Source of the DNA: Spirochaetaceae bacterium
GTDB taxonomy: Bacteria; Spirochaetota; Spirochaetia; DSM-27196; SLAA01
NCBI GenBank assembly: GCA_007695055.1
Contig: REEM01000126.1
Span: 1 to 33,963, forward strand
Direction of reading: 5' to 3'
Length of the DNA: 33,963 nucleotides
The position numbers and the translations under genes were made by a program. How positions within the stretch are numbered: the first letter of the stretch is position 1; every line of letters begins with the position of its first letter. The notes under the pieces were generated by a model. It ran no database searches, was not told where the DNA came from, and was given only the letters and a program-made list of their open reading frames with translations. Positions 21,050 to 28,719 of the stretch are shown one piece after another.

Positions 21050-23749
21050 TTAGTCCGCACCGGGGGCCTTTTCCAGTAGCGCCACCGGAAAGTTGGCGCA
21101 CAGCTCTTTCAGCGCCACGGCGCCTCCCGACACAACCTCACCAGAGAGCACATTAAACCACCGTCCTTCCGGTAGATGCACGGTAGTATCTGCCCAGTCG
21201 CCGCCAAGCGTGTAGGGTAGTCGCGGTAGCAGCGCTACCACCTTTCCTCCGCGACTAAACGCCACTGCATGCGCCGCCTTTTCCCCGCTGACATCAAGAG
21301 CCTGATACTCTCCCTCCAGGAACAGTACCGGCCGGCGCCGCCTCAGGTGAAGTGCCTGGCGGGTGACCCACAGCTTGGCAAGCCCATGCTCGGTGTCGGC
21401 AGCGACCGCGGCAAGGGCCTCACCGAGGTCTGTCTCATCATCCGGGCTTACTCGTGCCAGCAGCTCAGAGCGAAGCTCGTAGTCCACCGCCCGCCTGTTG
21501 TCCGGGTCTACAAGGCTGAGATCCCACAGCTCATTGCCTTGATAAATGTCAGGAACCCCTGGGCAGGCCAGCTTGAGCAGCGTCAGCGCCAGCGAGTTGA
21601 GCCACCCGGCCTCACGAATCTCCTCAACAAGTTCCTGTATGAGACTGCGGCAGGTGTCGCTTCCCAACATGGACTCAGCAAATTCAAACACCGCGGCCTC
21701 ATACTCCGGGTCTATGTTGGTCCAGCTGCTGTAAAGTTTCGCTTCACGCACCGCCTTCTCCAAATACGGTTGCAAGCGCTCCAACTCAATGGGCCAGGCT
21801 CCAACAACGGTTTGGTACATGAGGTACTCCGTGGCTCCGTCGGGATACTGAGTGCCGTCCTCTGTCGGTGCTGTCGATGCTGGCCGCCGAAACCCGGCGC
21901 ACGCCTCCTGCATCTTCCTTACAAAGCTCTCCCAGCGCTCAGGGAGCTCCGAGAGCACGGCCAGCCGCGACCGGACATCCTCACTGCGCTTTGTGTCGTG
22001 GGTTGAGGAGGCCAACATCGCACCCGGCCAGGTGTGAGCGCGTTCTCTCATAAGCTCGTGGAAGCTATGAGGAGCAAGTCCAAAGCGGTCCGGCTCTCCT
22101 CCAACCTCGTTCAGTGCGGTGAAACGCGTGTAGCAGTAGAATGCGGTATCCTCGGCCGCCTTGGCCATGACCGGCCCGGTTATTTGCTGGAGCCGGGCAA
22201 CAAACTCGCGTTCCTGTTCCCCGTCAACCTCAAGCAGCATGATACGAAGGAGAAAGGTAAAGAGCTCCTCGTCCGAGTCCTCACGGGTTGTCTGCGCCTG
22301 CGCCACCACGCTACGAAGCAGTTGCGCGTCCTCCTCGGTTACCGTACCTGCATCCGGGCGTACGTAACTCCTGTAGACCGGGAAGGCCACAATCAGGTCT
22401 ACCAGCGTTTGGTGCAGCTCCTCGCGGGAGTAGTCGCGGTAGCGCCTATGGCGCCCACAAATGTCAGTAAGCAACGACACCAGGCGGTTTACGTCACTGC
22501 CAAGCAACTCTCGAATGACTAAGTACTTTTTCTCGGTAAGGATCTCGTGATAGCTGCGCTGCTCGCCGCTGATTTCTCGGAACAGTGTGTCAAAGGCGCT
22601 CTCGTTCCGCTGGTCTATACAGAGACCAAGTGCTGCGTTCAAAAAGTCATAGCCGGTAGTCCCGGCTACTGGCCAGTCCTGCCTGAGCTGTTCGTCAGGA
22701 TGGAGAATTTTCTCCCCAACTACCCATGCATTGGGGGCAGAATCGTGCAGCCGTCTGAAGTACTCCTCCGGGTCACGCAGCCCGTCCGGATGGTCTATGC
22801 GCAGACCGTCAATGACACCTTCATGAAGCCAGCGGGTGATCAGCGCGTGGGTATCGTCAAAGACCTCGTCGTCCTCCATGCGTAGCCCAACCAGGTCGTT
22901 AATGTCAAAAAAGCGTCGGTACGCCAGGTCACTCCGTGCAATGCGCCAGAACGCAAGCCGGTAGTTCTGGCGGTCAAGGAGTTCGGCCAGACGGTCGGCA
23001 TCGTTGTTGAGGCGTTCCAGCTCCTCGTCCAGGGCTCTGCGCACCGCCGGTTGTTCCTCAAGCAGTCGGTCAAGTTGTGCGCGCAACACCTCCTTGTCGC
23101 GGTGTCGCCGGCGCCGACTTTTGCGGTCTGTTGAGGTGGGCGGAGGTAAGTGATCCAGGCTCCCGGCTATGAAGGCCAAGTCCGCTGAGTCGGCGTGGTC
23201 GGCGGCACGCTCAAAAACCGGCTTCATGCTGCGAGGGTCCACCGGGAATGTGTTGTCGTAGTAACGAACAGTGAAGCTGCCAGCATGGCGCTCAACGCGA
23301 ATCTCGCGGGCCTCAATAACGCGGCCATAGTGGTCTCCCAGAATGGGGAGGAGCACCCGGTTCTCTATTTCGCTGTACTGCCAGTCCACATCAAAGTACA
23401 CAGCGTAGCGACTGGAAGGGCCGTTCTCCAGTACATCCCACCACCAGCGGTTCTCGGGGCCCGATATTGCCATGTGGTTAGGGACTATATCGAGCACCTG
23501 CCCAAGCCCATTCTTTCCCAGTGCCCGGCAGAACCACTCGTGAGCCTTCTCACCTCCAAGCTCCTCGTTCACCTGACTATGGTCCACCACGTCATAACCG
23601 TGAGTGCTTCCGGGTGCGGCCTGCAAGTACGGTGAAGCATATACATGACTAACCCCAAGTGATCGGATATACGGTGCAACCTTGGCCGCCGCGTCGAAGT
23701 CAAAATCTGGATTCAGTTGAATTCTATAGGTTGAGATTACTCTTTGCAT
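21050..23749 (-). CDS. treY: Maltooligosyl trehalose synthase (TreY, GH13)
   Basis: This 899-residue GH13 enzyme isomerises the reducing-end alpha-1,4 bond of maltooligosaccharides to alpha,alpha-1,1, the first step of the TreYZ trehalose route. Features are the TreY-specific opening (STYRIQLNPDFDFDAAAKVAPYIRSLGVSHVYASP), VLDIVPNHMA (87-93), GLRIDHPDGL with nucleophile-type Asp319, VVGEKILHPDEQL with acid-type Glu346, TTGYDFLNA, and ASSTHDTKRSEDVRSR. A charged coiled segment (about 206-262) sits between the early and central barrel parts. The ATG at 23749 has AGGAGA 8 nt upstream. It lies 59 nt downstream of glgX. No TreZ (trehalohydrolase) gene is present here. Confidence 0.95.
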   Translation of the reverse strand: MQRVISTYRIQLNPDFDFDAAAKVAPYIRSLGVSHVYASPYLQAAPGSTHGYDVVDHSQVNEELGGEKAHEWFCRALGKNGLGQVLDIVPNHMAISGPENRWWWDVLENGPSSRYAVYFDVDWQYSEIENRVLLPILGDHYGRVIEAREIRVERHAGSFTVRYYDNTFPVDPRSMKPVFERAADHADSADLAFIAGSLDHLPPPTSTDRKSRRRRHRDKEVLRAQLDRLLEEQPAVRRALDEELERLNNDADRLAELLDRQNYRLAFWRIARSDLAYRRFFDINDLVGLRMEDDEVFDDTHALITRWLHEGVIDGLRIDHPDGLRDPEEYFRRLHDSAPNAWVVGEKILHPDEQLRQDWPVAGTTGYDFLNAALGLCIDQRNESAFDTLFREISGEQRSYHEILTEKKYLVIRELLGSDVNRLVSLLTDICGRHRRYRDYSREELHQTLVDLIVAFPVYRSYVRPDAGTVTEEDAQLLRSVVAQAQTTREDSDEELFTFLLRIMLLEVDGEQEREFVARLQQITGPVMAKAAEDTAFYCYTRFTALNEVGGEPDRFGLAPHSFHELMRERAHTWPGAMLASSTHDTKRSEDVRSRLAVLSELPERWESFVRKMQEACAGFRRPASTAPTEDGTQYPDGATEYLMYQTVVGAWPIELERLQPYLEKAVREAKLYSSWTNIDPEYEAAVFEFAESMLGSDTCRSLIQELVEEIREAGWLNSLALTLLKLACPGVPDIYQGNELWDLSLVDPDNRRAVDYELRSELLARVSPDDETDLGEALAAVAADTEHGLAKLWVTRQALHLRRRRPVLFLEGEYQALDVSGEKAAHAVAFSRGGKVVALLPRLPYTLGGDWADTTVHLPEGRWFNVLSGEVVSGGAVALKELCANFPVALLEKAPGAD

Positions 23750-23808
23750 GCCACTGTTCTCCTCTCTGCTGCTTGCACGTCACGGCCTACTGCTAAACCT
23801 GCCACGGC

Positions 23809-25908
23809 CTACTCGGTGCGCTTGAGCACCTTAATTGAGCGGCTTGTCACCAGAAGCTCGTCGCCAGCGGCATACACCTTTCGGTCCTCACAGAAGCCGT
23901 ACTCGGTGGAGAGAATCTCTTTCCAGCGCCGACCCCAGACCTTGTCAGGCAGGGCAAAACTAAGATCCTCGTAGTGGGCGTTGATAATAAGATAAAAAGA
24001 GTCGTCGGTAATGCGTAGGCCTCGTTCATCCGGACTGATAATAGCCTTTCCATTGAGAAAAATGCCCACAGACTTAGAAAAGCCTTCGTTCCAGTAGTGA
24101 TCCTCCATCTCCAGCCCGTCAGGGGTGAACCAGTTCAGATCGTCCAAGCCCTTGCCGTACACGGCTCGTCCCTGAAACCAGTGACGCCGACGGAAGACCG
24201 GGTGCTTCCGCCGAAACTCAATAAGCCCACGCGTGAACTCCAGGAGTTCCTGGTCGATGTCTTCCCAGTTGACCCATGATGTCTCGTTGTCCTGACAGTA
24301 ACCGTTGTTGTTGCCGCCTTGTGTTCGCCCGAGCTCGTCCCCGGAGACCAACATAGGCACACCTTGGGAGAGAAACAGGGTGGTGAGAAAATTGCGCTTC
24401 TGCCGGTACCTGAGCGAGAGGACTTCTGGGTCGGCTGTGGGCCCTTCCACACCGCAGTTCCATGAGCTGTTGTGCGACTCGCCGTCCTGGTTGTCCTCAC
24501 CGTTGGCCTCGTTGTGCTTCTCGTTGTACGAGACGAGGTCCTCCAGAGTAAAGCCGTCATGTGCCGTTACAAAGTTAATGCTGGCATAGGGGCGGCGTCC
24601 GGTGTTCTCATAGAGGTCGGAACTGCCGGTCACCCGGTACGCAAACTCACCAAGCTTCTGATCTGTTCCTCGCCAAAAGTCGCGTATGCAGTCGCGGTAC
24701 TTTCCGTTCCATTCTGACCAGCCAACCGGGAAGTTCCCTACCTGGTATCCTCCGTCACCTACATCCCATGGTTCGGCTATGAGCTTCACCCGGCTGATTA
24801 TTGGATCTTGCTGAATGATGTCAAAGAAGGCGGACAGGCGGTCTACATCATGCAGCTCGCGGGCCAGCGTTGAGGCTAAGTCAAACCGGAACCCGTCTAC
24901 ATGCATCTCCTGTATCCAGTAACGCAGCGAGTCCATGATCAGCTGCAGAACGTTTGGGTGCTGCATATTGAGGCTGTTTCCGGTACCGGTGTAGTCCATG
25001 TAGTAGTGGGCGTCCTCGGTAACCCGGTAGTAGGCGGTGTTGTCTATGCCTTTCAGCGACAACATAGGCCCAAGATGGTTTCCCTCGGCGGTGTGGTTGT
25101 AAACCACGTCAAGAATAACCTCGATGCCGGCATTGTGCAGCGTTTTCACCATTTGCTTGAACTCCGCTACCTGGCTACCAGCAAACTGCCGTGCGGCGTA
25201 GTCGGCATGTGGTGCAAAATACCCAATGGTGTTGTAGCCCCAGTAGTTGCGCAGCCCCTTCTCCTGCAAGTGTCCGTCATGCACGAAATGGTGCACCGGC
25301 ATAAGCTCTACCGCGGTCACCCCAAGCTTCTTGAGGTAGTCAAGGGCGGCAGGGTGTGACAAACCACTGTAGGTTCCGCGCTGCTCTGCCGGGATGTCGG
25401 GGTTAATGACCGAGAAGCCCTTGGCGTGCACCTCGTAAATCACGGTTTCGTTCCACGGTGTGCGGGGTTTTACATCGTCAGTCCAGTCAAAGAAGGGATT
25501 AGTCACTACCGATTTTGGCACGAACGAGGCGCTGTCCTTGGTGTTCATTTCCCAGCCGCCGTCCGGCCCACTGTGTGGGAAGATAGCGTCGTTCCAAACT
25601 ATATCGCCCTGAATTGAGCGGGCGTAGGGATCTATGAGCAGCTTATTGGGGTTGCACAAATGACCTTCGGCGGGGTTCCACGGGCCATGCACCCGGTAGC
25701 CGTAGCTCTGACCTACAACAATGTTCGGTAGGTAACCGTGCCAACAGTGCCCCGTGACTTCCGGGAGCTCAATGCGAGTCTCACGGCCATGATCGTCAAA
25801 AAGGCATAACTCCACCTTCTCGGCAAGTTCAGAAAAAATGGCAAAGTTTGTTCCGGCTCCGTCATATGTGGCGCCGTATGGATAAGTTCTACCGGGTCGT
25901 ATTTCCAC
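23809..25908 (-). CDS. glgX: Glycogen debranching enzyme (GlgX/TreX, GH13)
   Basis: This 699-residue isoamylase-type enzyme hydrolyses alpha-1,6 branches of glycogen, feeding linear maltodextrins to TreY. An N-terminal CBM48 part (GATYDGAGTNFAIFSELAEKVELCLFD; YGYRVHGPWNPAEGHLCNPNKLLIDPYAR) precedes the barrel with VILDVVYNHTAEGN, DGFRFDLAS (nucleophile Asp343), LIAEPWDVGDGGYQVG (acid Glu379) and FVTAHDGFTLEDLVSYNEKHNEANGE (third Asp). I prefer a GTG start at 25908, with AAGGAG 7 nt upstream, over the in-frame ATG at 25935, which lies before that site. It is the first gene of a two-gene unit with treY. Confidence 0.93.
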   Translation of the reverse strand: MEIRPGRTYPYGATYDGAGTNFAIFSELAEKVELCLFDDHGRETRIELPEVTGHCWHGYLPNIVVGQSYGYRVHGPWNPAEGHLCNPNKLLIDPYARSIQGDIVWNDAIFPHSGPDGGWEMNTKDSASFVPKSVVTNPFFDWTDDVKPRTPWNETVIYEVHAKGFSVINPDIPAEQRGTYSGLSHPAALDYLKKLGVTAVELMPVHHFVHDGHLQEKGLRNYWGYNTIGYFAPHADYAARQFAGSQVAEFKQMVKTLHNAGIEVILDVVYNHTAEGNHLGPMLSLKGIDNTAYYRVTEDAHYYMDYTGTGNSLNMQHPNVLQLIMDSLRYWIQEMHVDGFRFDLASTLARELHDVDRLSAFFDIIQQDPIISRVKLIAEPWDVGDGGYQVGNFPVGWSEWNGKYRDCIRDFWRGTDQKLGEFAYRVTGSSDLYENTGRRPYASINFVTAHDGFTLEDLVSYNEKHNEANGEDNQDGESHNSSWNCGVEGPTADPEVLSLRYRQKRNFLTTLFLSQGVPMLVSGDELGRTQGGNNNGYCQDNETSWVNWEDIDQELLEFTRGLIEFRRKHPVFRRRHWFQGRAVYGKGLDDLNWFTPDGLEMEDHYWNEGFSKSVGIFLNGKAIISPDERGLRITDDSFYLIINAHYEDLSFALPDKVWGRRWKEILSTEYGFCEDRKVYAAGDELLVTSRSIKVLKRTE

Positions 25909-25986
25909 GAAAAGTCTCCTTGTTGTCTGAGGCATGCACTACTGGCACACAAATTCAACGCTACCACACATGGTGTGTGACCGCAA

Positions 25987-26039
25987 CACGGCCGGGAGCG
26001 GCAGCACGGCCGGGAGCGGCAGCACGGCCGGGAGCGGCA
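25987..26039. repeat. 18-bp tandem repeat, three copies
   Basis: The unit CACGGCCGGGAGCGGCAG occurs at 25987-26004 and 26005-26022, and again at 26023-26039 with only the last base changed. It is very GC-rich and lies ~80 nt upstream of the glgX start. Copy number could vary by slippage. Confidence 0.9.
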
Positions 26040-26135
26040 CGCTTGCGGGGGTGGTATGGCGGCTGCGAGCGGTGGGGCTGTCCCAACGGCGGCACAGTGA
26101 GGACTGCTGCAAACTGCAAATTAAAACACGCTGTA

Positions 26136-26168
26136 GGCAAAATGATATCACTTTGCTATCATTTTGCC
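26136..26168. repeat. Perfect 12-bp inverted repeat with 9-nt spacer (candidate operator)
   Basis: GGCAAAATGATA (26136-26147) is exactly complementary to TATCATTTTGCC (26157-26168), around TCACTTTGC. It sits about 230 nt from the glgX start and ~135 nt from the plus-strand gene. No T-run follows on either strand, so a regulator site shared by the divergent genes is more likely than a terminator; this is inference. Confidence 0.6.
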
Positions 26169-26266
26169 CCTATACGCGCCCCGAACGAGACTGTACTTAC
26201 CTCGGTGGCGACCGATCGAGCTCAGGTCGGTACCACATTGAGAACTGCTGCTACGGTTTGGTCAGC

Positions 26267-26295
26267 TTGCAGGGCAGCGCGGCTCCCGGTAGAAT
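26267..26295 (+). promoter_or_regulatory. Promoter of the inositol-monophosphatase-family gene, 6 nt before ATG
   Basis: TTGCAG (26267-26272) and TAGAAT (26290-26295) are spaced 17 bp apart, which predicts +1 at the A of the ATG at 26302. No ribosome site is present, so a leaderless mRNA is suggested. Confidence 0.5.
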
Positions 26296-26301
26296 TGAAC
26301 C

Positions 26302-27129
26302 ATGAACAACACGAACCAAACATCTGAGGACTTCCTGCATCTCGTTGAAACGACCGCTCGCCAGGCCGCCAAGACCGCGGGCGCCATTGCTTTGAAATAT
26401 CTCAACGAGAGTTCACCCCAGGAGAAGGGCGCCAGTAACAACATGGTTACTCGAGCCGACATAGAGGCGCAGCAGGCCATAGCCGACTGCATTCGGGGCA
26501 CATTTCCCGAACACTCCTTCTTAGGGGAGGAGGGCGACAAGGATGCCGCAGTCGAGGCGGCACTGAAGGCCGAGCACCTCTGGGTGGTTGACCCTATTGA
26601 CGGTACCAACAACTACGCTCAGGGCATTCCGTTCTTCTGTGTCTCCATTGCCTATCTCTCACACGGAGTACCACGGTTTGGGTTGGTCTATGACCCCTCA
26701 CGCGAGGAACTGTTTTGTGCACGCAAGGGCGGGGGAGCCTACCTGAACGACAAAGCTATTCGGGTATCACAGGCCTCTGGAATAGACGGTGCCATAGTTG
26801 CCACCGGTTTCGCTTACGAACGGGGGGAGTATGTGCGGCGCACGCTCCGGACCATACAGGCCCTGTTTGATCACAAGTTGCGCGGAATACGGCGCTTTGG
26901 GGCCTGTGCTATTGATCTGTGTTGGACGGCCGCTGGACGGCTGGACGGCTATTTTGAGTTAAAGCTTGAGCCCTGGGACTACGCTGCCGGGATGTTGATT
27001 GTGGCAGAGGCTGGCGGTAGGGTGAGTGACGCCGAAGGTGAATCCTTGGCAATTGGGGCGCCAGCGGTTGTTGCCTCGGCTCCCGGCATGCACGACGCCT
27101 TGCTTAAGATTATTGATGAGGCACAGTAA
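26302..27129 (+). CDS. Inositol-monophosphatase family enzyme (SuhB-like)
   Basis: This 275-residue Mg-dependent phosphatase has metal-site motifs GEEG (75-78), WVVDPIDGTNNY (Asp97, Asp100) and LEPWDYAAGMLIVAEAGG (Asp226). These fit inositol monophosphatase, or related 3'(2'),5'-bisphosphate or fructose-1,6-bisphosphate phosphatases; the substrate cannot be set from sequence alone. There is no signal peptide; it is cytosolic. The ATG at 26302 lacks a Shine-Dalgarno site but has a -10 box 6 nt upstream. It is convergent with, and overlaps by 20 nt, the minus-strand swivel-domain gene. Confidence 0.9.
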   Translation: MNNTNQTSEDFLHLVETTARQAAKTAGAIALKYLNESSPQEKGASNNMVTRADIEAQQAIADCIRGTFPEHSFLGEEGDKDAAVEAALKAEHLWVVDPIDGTNNYAQGIPFFCVSIAYLSHGVPRFGLVYDPSREELFCARKGGGAYLNDKAIRVSQASGIDGAIVATGFAYERGEYVRRTLRTIQALFDHKLRGIRRFGACAIDLCWTAAGRLDGYFELKLEPWDYAAGMLIVAEAGGRVSDAEGESLAIGAPAVVASAPGMHDALLKIIDEAQ

Positions 27130-28246
27130 TGATTCCCTGCCGTTGATCTACGAACACCTCACTGCCTTCATGCAGGAGCCAACTTAAGCCGCCAATACCG
27201 TTGACACAGGGAATGCCGCGCCGCCGCGCCGCTAAGGCACCTGTGCTCAGCCGCCCCGGATCCTCCTCTATGAGGAGGTCTACCTGTTCAAGAAGCGGTT
27301 CAAAGGCCGGGCGGTAGCGTCTGCATACGAGCACCTGTGCGGTTGGCTCTGCCTGGTTGGTGTCTGCGCGGCGTTCTGGCTCATTGGCTCGGTCAGCCCT
27401 CGCGGTGGATGCGTGTACCGCGCCCAAAAGTGCTTCTGCGTGCCTCACCACTCCGTGTAGGAGCGGCGGACGTTGGGCGGTGCTGTAGGCTGCTATCCCA
27501 TACAGCTGTCGAGCTGCGACACGTGGCTGGGCACTGCTGACATCAACTGTGTCCGGCGTTGCTGCAAGCAGCTCGGTTCGCGCCGCCGTAGCGAGCTTGA
27601 CCAAGGCGCTGTCGATTTCTGCTATGCCCTGCTCGTTGAGCAGGAGGTCAAGGAAGCGAAAGGGATCATCTGGGGCGGTTTCACGGTTGTAGGTGCAGGC
27701 AAAGCTCACGCAGTTGGGCAGCGCGTAGAGTTCTACGTTGCCGTCAGCTGGATTCTTGGCGGCGCTGGCCGCCGCCGCGTAGGCCGCGGCGTTGCTGGGG
27801 GCCGCCGCCGCGCCAGTTGTCTGGAATGCCAGCCCAAGCCCGCTCCGTGTGCTGTCTGGAATATGCTGTTCCAACGCTACGCAGGCGACCGCCTCCTTGA
27901 GCAGATCAATGCGCGCAGCCTTCCCTGGGAGTCCCGGCTCACCTCCAAGAATGGGCTGAAACTCTCCTGCACTACTAAGAAATCCCACCTGCACACCGCA
28001 ATCGCCAGGTAGCTGCGCCAGTATAGCCAGTGCTTCCGACTCCAGGCTTGGATACAGCGGACGGGACAGTGCTTCGTAGCGGCAGAGGATTTCCAGTTCG
28101 CACCGCAGGCGTGAGCCCGCCAGGGGGCAAAACCGTCCGGCCCTCACAGCAATCCACCCGCCTAGTTGGGTGCCGCTCAGTTGGCTGGTGTTGAGGAACT
28201 TTTGAACCCAGTCGCTGGGAATGTGCACAAGCACGGGGGCGTTCAT
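27110..28246 (-). CDS. Protein with C-terminal PEP-utiliser-like swivelling domain lacking the catalytic His
   Basis: This is a 378-residue protein. The first ~300 residues are not recognised; a fragment of the WIAVRAG... and LGGEPGLPG type and an Ala-rich stretch (TTGAAAAPSNAAAYAAAASA, about 143-162) are visible. The last ~75 residues (about 303-375) match the phosphohistidine swivelling domain of PEP-utilising enzymes: PLLEQVDLLIEEDPGRLSTGALAARRRGIPCVNGIGG...LLHEGSEVFVDQRQGII. In the consensus GGxxSHAAxxAR the His is replaced by Thr335. There is no ATP-grasp or PEP-binding barrel in this protein. The start overlaps the upstream flavoprotein gene by 4 nt (ATGA). It could be a regulatory or scaffold relative of PEP synthase. 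Domain call is moderately firm; function unknown. Confidence 0.65.
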   Translation of the reverse strand: MNAPVLVHIPSDWVQKFLNTSQLSGTQLGGWIAVRAGRFCPLAGSRLRCELEILCRYEALSRPLYPSLESEALAILAQLPGDCGVQVGFLSSAGEFQPILGGEPGLPGKAARIDLLKEAVACVALEQHIPDSTRSGLGLAFQTTGAAAAPSNAAAYAAAASAAKNPADGNVELYALPNCVSFACTYNRETAPDDPFRFLDLLLNEQGIAEIDSALVKLATAARTELLAATPDTVDVSSAQPRVAARQLYGIAAYSTAQRPPLLHGVVRHAEALLGAVHASTARADRANEPERRADTNQAEPTAQVLVCRRYRPAFEPLLEQVDLLIEEDPGRLSTGALAARRRGIPCVNGIGGLSWLLHEGSEVFVDQRQGIITVPHQ

Positions 28247-28719
28247 GCTGGCGTCTCCGGGGCTGCGGTATCTGGCGGGAAGAGCTGTATCACTGTCTGA
28301 AAGTCATGGACAATGTCGTAGCGCTCCACAGCAAGTTGGAAAAATGCGTTGGTCTCTGCATCTATGAAGGAGGCGAGTTCTGGATACTTGGCAAGATAGA
28401 GCGAACGATACGCTGGCCGCTGGGACTCCCCAACCTGAGATGCGGTACCGCGCGCCTCTATGCCGTAGGCCTGGTGCAAGGCGTCTGGGTCGTCACTGCG
28501 ATTGTCCACAAACAAGGACGCGTGTGGTTGCTCAAGCAGGAACTTAAACTTCCGGCTGGGACGTGGGGTAACAAAAAGCAGGGTAGCTAAGTTGTCGGCT
28601 GGCGCGTAACACACAATTGTGGTGTGCGGATACTGTTCCCCGTTGGTGGCCAGAATTCCGTATCGCTGCTCAGCAAATATTCTACGCAGAACCGTGTATA
28701 ACTCATCTGGATGTTTCAT
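28243..28719 (-). CDS. Pyridoxamine 5'-phosphate oxidase-family flavoprotein
   Basis: This 158-residue protein has a split-barrel FMN-binding pattern: LRRIFAEQRYGILATNGEQYPHTTIVCYAPADN, LLFVTPRPSRKFKFLLEQPHASLFVDNRSDD, EARGTASQVGESQRPAYRSLYLAKYPELASF. This is the PNPOx-like family, whose members reduce flavin-linked substrates or bind FMN/F420/heme. The substrate is unknown. ATG at 28719 has AGGA just upstream and overlaps the upstream glycosyltransferase stop by 4 nt (ATGA). An in-frame ATG at 28896 would add ~59 His/Gln/Arg-rich residues within the GT coding end and is not used. Confidence 0.85.
   Translation of the reverse strand: MKHPDELYTVLRRIFAEQRYGILATNGEQYPHTTIVCYAPADNLATLLFVTPRPSRKFKFLLEQPHASLFVDNRSDDPDALHQAYGIEARGTASQVGESQRPAYRSLYLAKYPELASFIDAETNAFFQLAVERYDIVHDFQTVIQLFPPDTAAPETPA

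Larger units (their letters stand above)
25909..26301. other. Repeat-rich divergent intergenic region between glgX and the inositol-monophosphatase gene
   Basis: No gene is supportable in this 393-nt gap. It holds, in order, an 18-bp tandem repeat (25987-26039), two copies of an 18-nt direct repeat (26093-26110 and 26234-26251, 16/18 identical), a perfect 12-bp inverted repeat (26136-26168) and the promoter of the downstream plus-strand gene (26267-26295). Short open frames crossing it are low-complexity and lack start signals. Confidence 0.7.

Noticed and set aside
23781-23813. 11-bp direct repeat CACGGCCTACT around the glgX stop
   Set aside because: Short, two copies only, 22 bp apart; no regulatory meaning can be supported.
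25987-26039. Tandem repeat as a CRISPR array
   Set aside because: Units are contiguous with no spacers, and no cas genes are nearby.
26136-26168. Inverted repeat as transposon ends or classical terminator
   Set aside because: The arms are only 9 nt apart with no transposase, and there is no T-run on either side.
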